From: Pseudomonas entomophila
Lineage (GTDB): Bacteria > Pseudomonadota > Gammaproteobacteria > Pseudomonadales > Pseudomonadaceae
DNA length: 64,000 nt
Direction: 5' to 3'
Assembly (NCBI RefSeq): GCF_018417595.1
Contig: NZ_CP070982.1
Coordinates: 769,501-833,500 of the forward strand
A program made the position numbers and the translations under genes. The notes under the pieces were generated by a model. That model made no database searches, was not told the DNA's origin, and saw nothing but the letters and a program-made list of their open reading frames with translations. This document shows positions 63,717-64,000 of this stretch, piece after piece (the stretch's first letter is position 1; each line of letters begins with the position of its first letter).

Positions 63717-63818
63717 AATCTGACCCTTTTCGTCTGATTCTGTAAAATTGACGGGCATTTTACCCGAGGGCCTGTGGCTCCGCCCAGTCAAACACGACGC
63801 ATATCATCGAGGTGCCCC

Positions 63819-64000
63819 GTGGTACAACGTTCCAAAAGCAGCGCAAACTGGCTGCGAGAACATTTCAACGATCCTTTCGTCAAGCAGGCGCAGAAGGATG
63901 GCTACCGCTCGCGCGCGAGCTACAAGCTGCTGGAGATCCAGGAAAAAGACCGCCTGATCCGTCCCGGCATGAGCGTGATCGACCTCGGTGCGGCCCCTGG
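63819..64000 (+). CDS. rlmE: 23S rRNA 2'-O-methyltransferase (U2552), 3' end cut by window
   Basis: The visible 60 residues from GTG 63819 (GAGGTG upstream) match the RlmE/FtsJ start: [40 protein letters not shown] and VIDLGAAPG, the SAM-binding motif I. The rest lies beyond the window. It methylates U2552 in the 50S A-loop at a late assembly step. Gene order with yhbY supports it. Confidence 0.95.
   Translation, partial: MVQRSKSSANWLREHFNDPFVKQAQKDGYRSRASYKLLEIQEKDRLIRPGMSVIDLGAAP

Overview
The window looks like a chromosomal segment of a Pseudomonas of the P. putida group. The evidence is the gene order smpB, ratA, bamE, fur, recN, grpE, dnaK, dnaJ, dapB, carA, carB, greA, DUF4149, yhbY, rlmE, the lldPDE/lldR lactate locus beside ssrA, a Pseudomonas-type tmRNA tag (ANDENYEGYALAA), high-GC codon use, and many P. 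putida-style REP palindromes. Nothing was searched against a database; all names come from motif reading and remembered gene order.

1-16.3 kb is an accessory surface or secretion cluster. It holds the C-terminal part of an M50 peptidase/HlyD-type membrane protein, an Asp/Asn beta-hydroxylase-like protein, a sulfotransferase-like protein, a GNAT acetyltransferase, a DUF6916-like protein, a phage-tail-collar protein, a 2460-residue exoprotein (LEPR motif, DUF4347 domain, beta-helix, nine near-identical Ig-like repeats) and a TolC-family outer-membrane lipoprotein. A divergent pair follows: a response regulator with a degenerate HD-GYP domain, and an adenylylsulfate kinase that could supply PAPS to the sulfotransferase.

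16.4-25.3 kb holds a di-haem cytochrome c peroxidase co-transcribed with a membrane histidine kinase and a REC-kinase protein, a LysR/MFS divergent pair, a complete IS256-family insertion with inverted repeats and a 7-bp flanking duplication, and a small lipoprotein.

25.4-39.5 kb is a genomic island in the 3' end of ssrA. Diverged copies of the ssrA 3' end and its terminator flank it. It carries a type I restriction-modification operon (hsdM, hsdS, a 42-codon ORF, hsdR, a YgjP-like metallopeptidase), an opposing module of overlapping genes (DUF3987 protein, small protein, integrase-like protein, 99-residue protein), about 1 kb without genes, and a P4-type integrase next to ssrA.

39.9-49.1 kb holds small Pseudomonas-specific proteins (DUF3077/DUF6124), a 57-base T35G22 homopolymer that looks artefactual, the lactate utilisation operon with its regulator and a clear LldR operator, and smpB. 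49.2-64.0 kb is core housekeeping: ratA with an apparent 19-codon remnant of rnfH, bamE, fur, recN, the heat-shock genes grpE, dnaK and dnaJ (two sigma-32 promoters with 14-nt spacers), dapB, carAB with a hairpin-rich leader, greA, a DUF4149 membrane protein, yhbY, and the start of rlmE, cut by the window edge.
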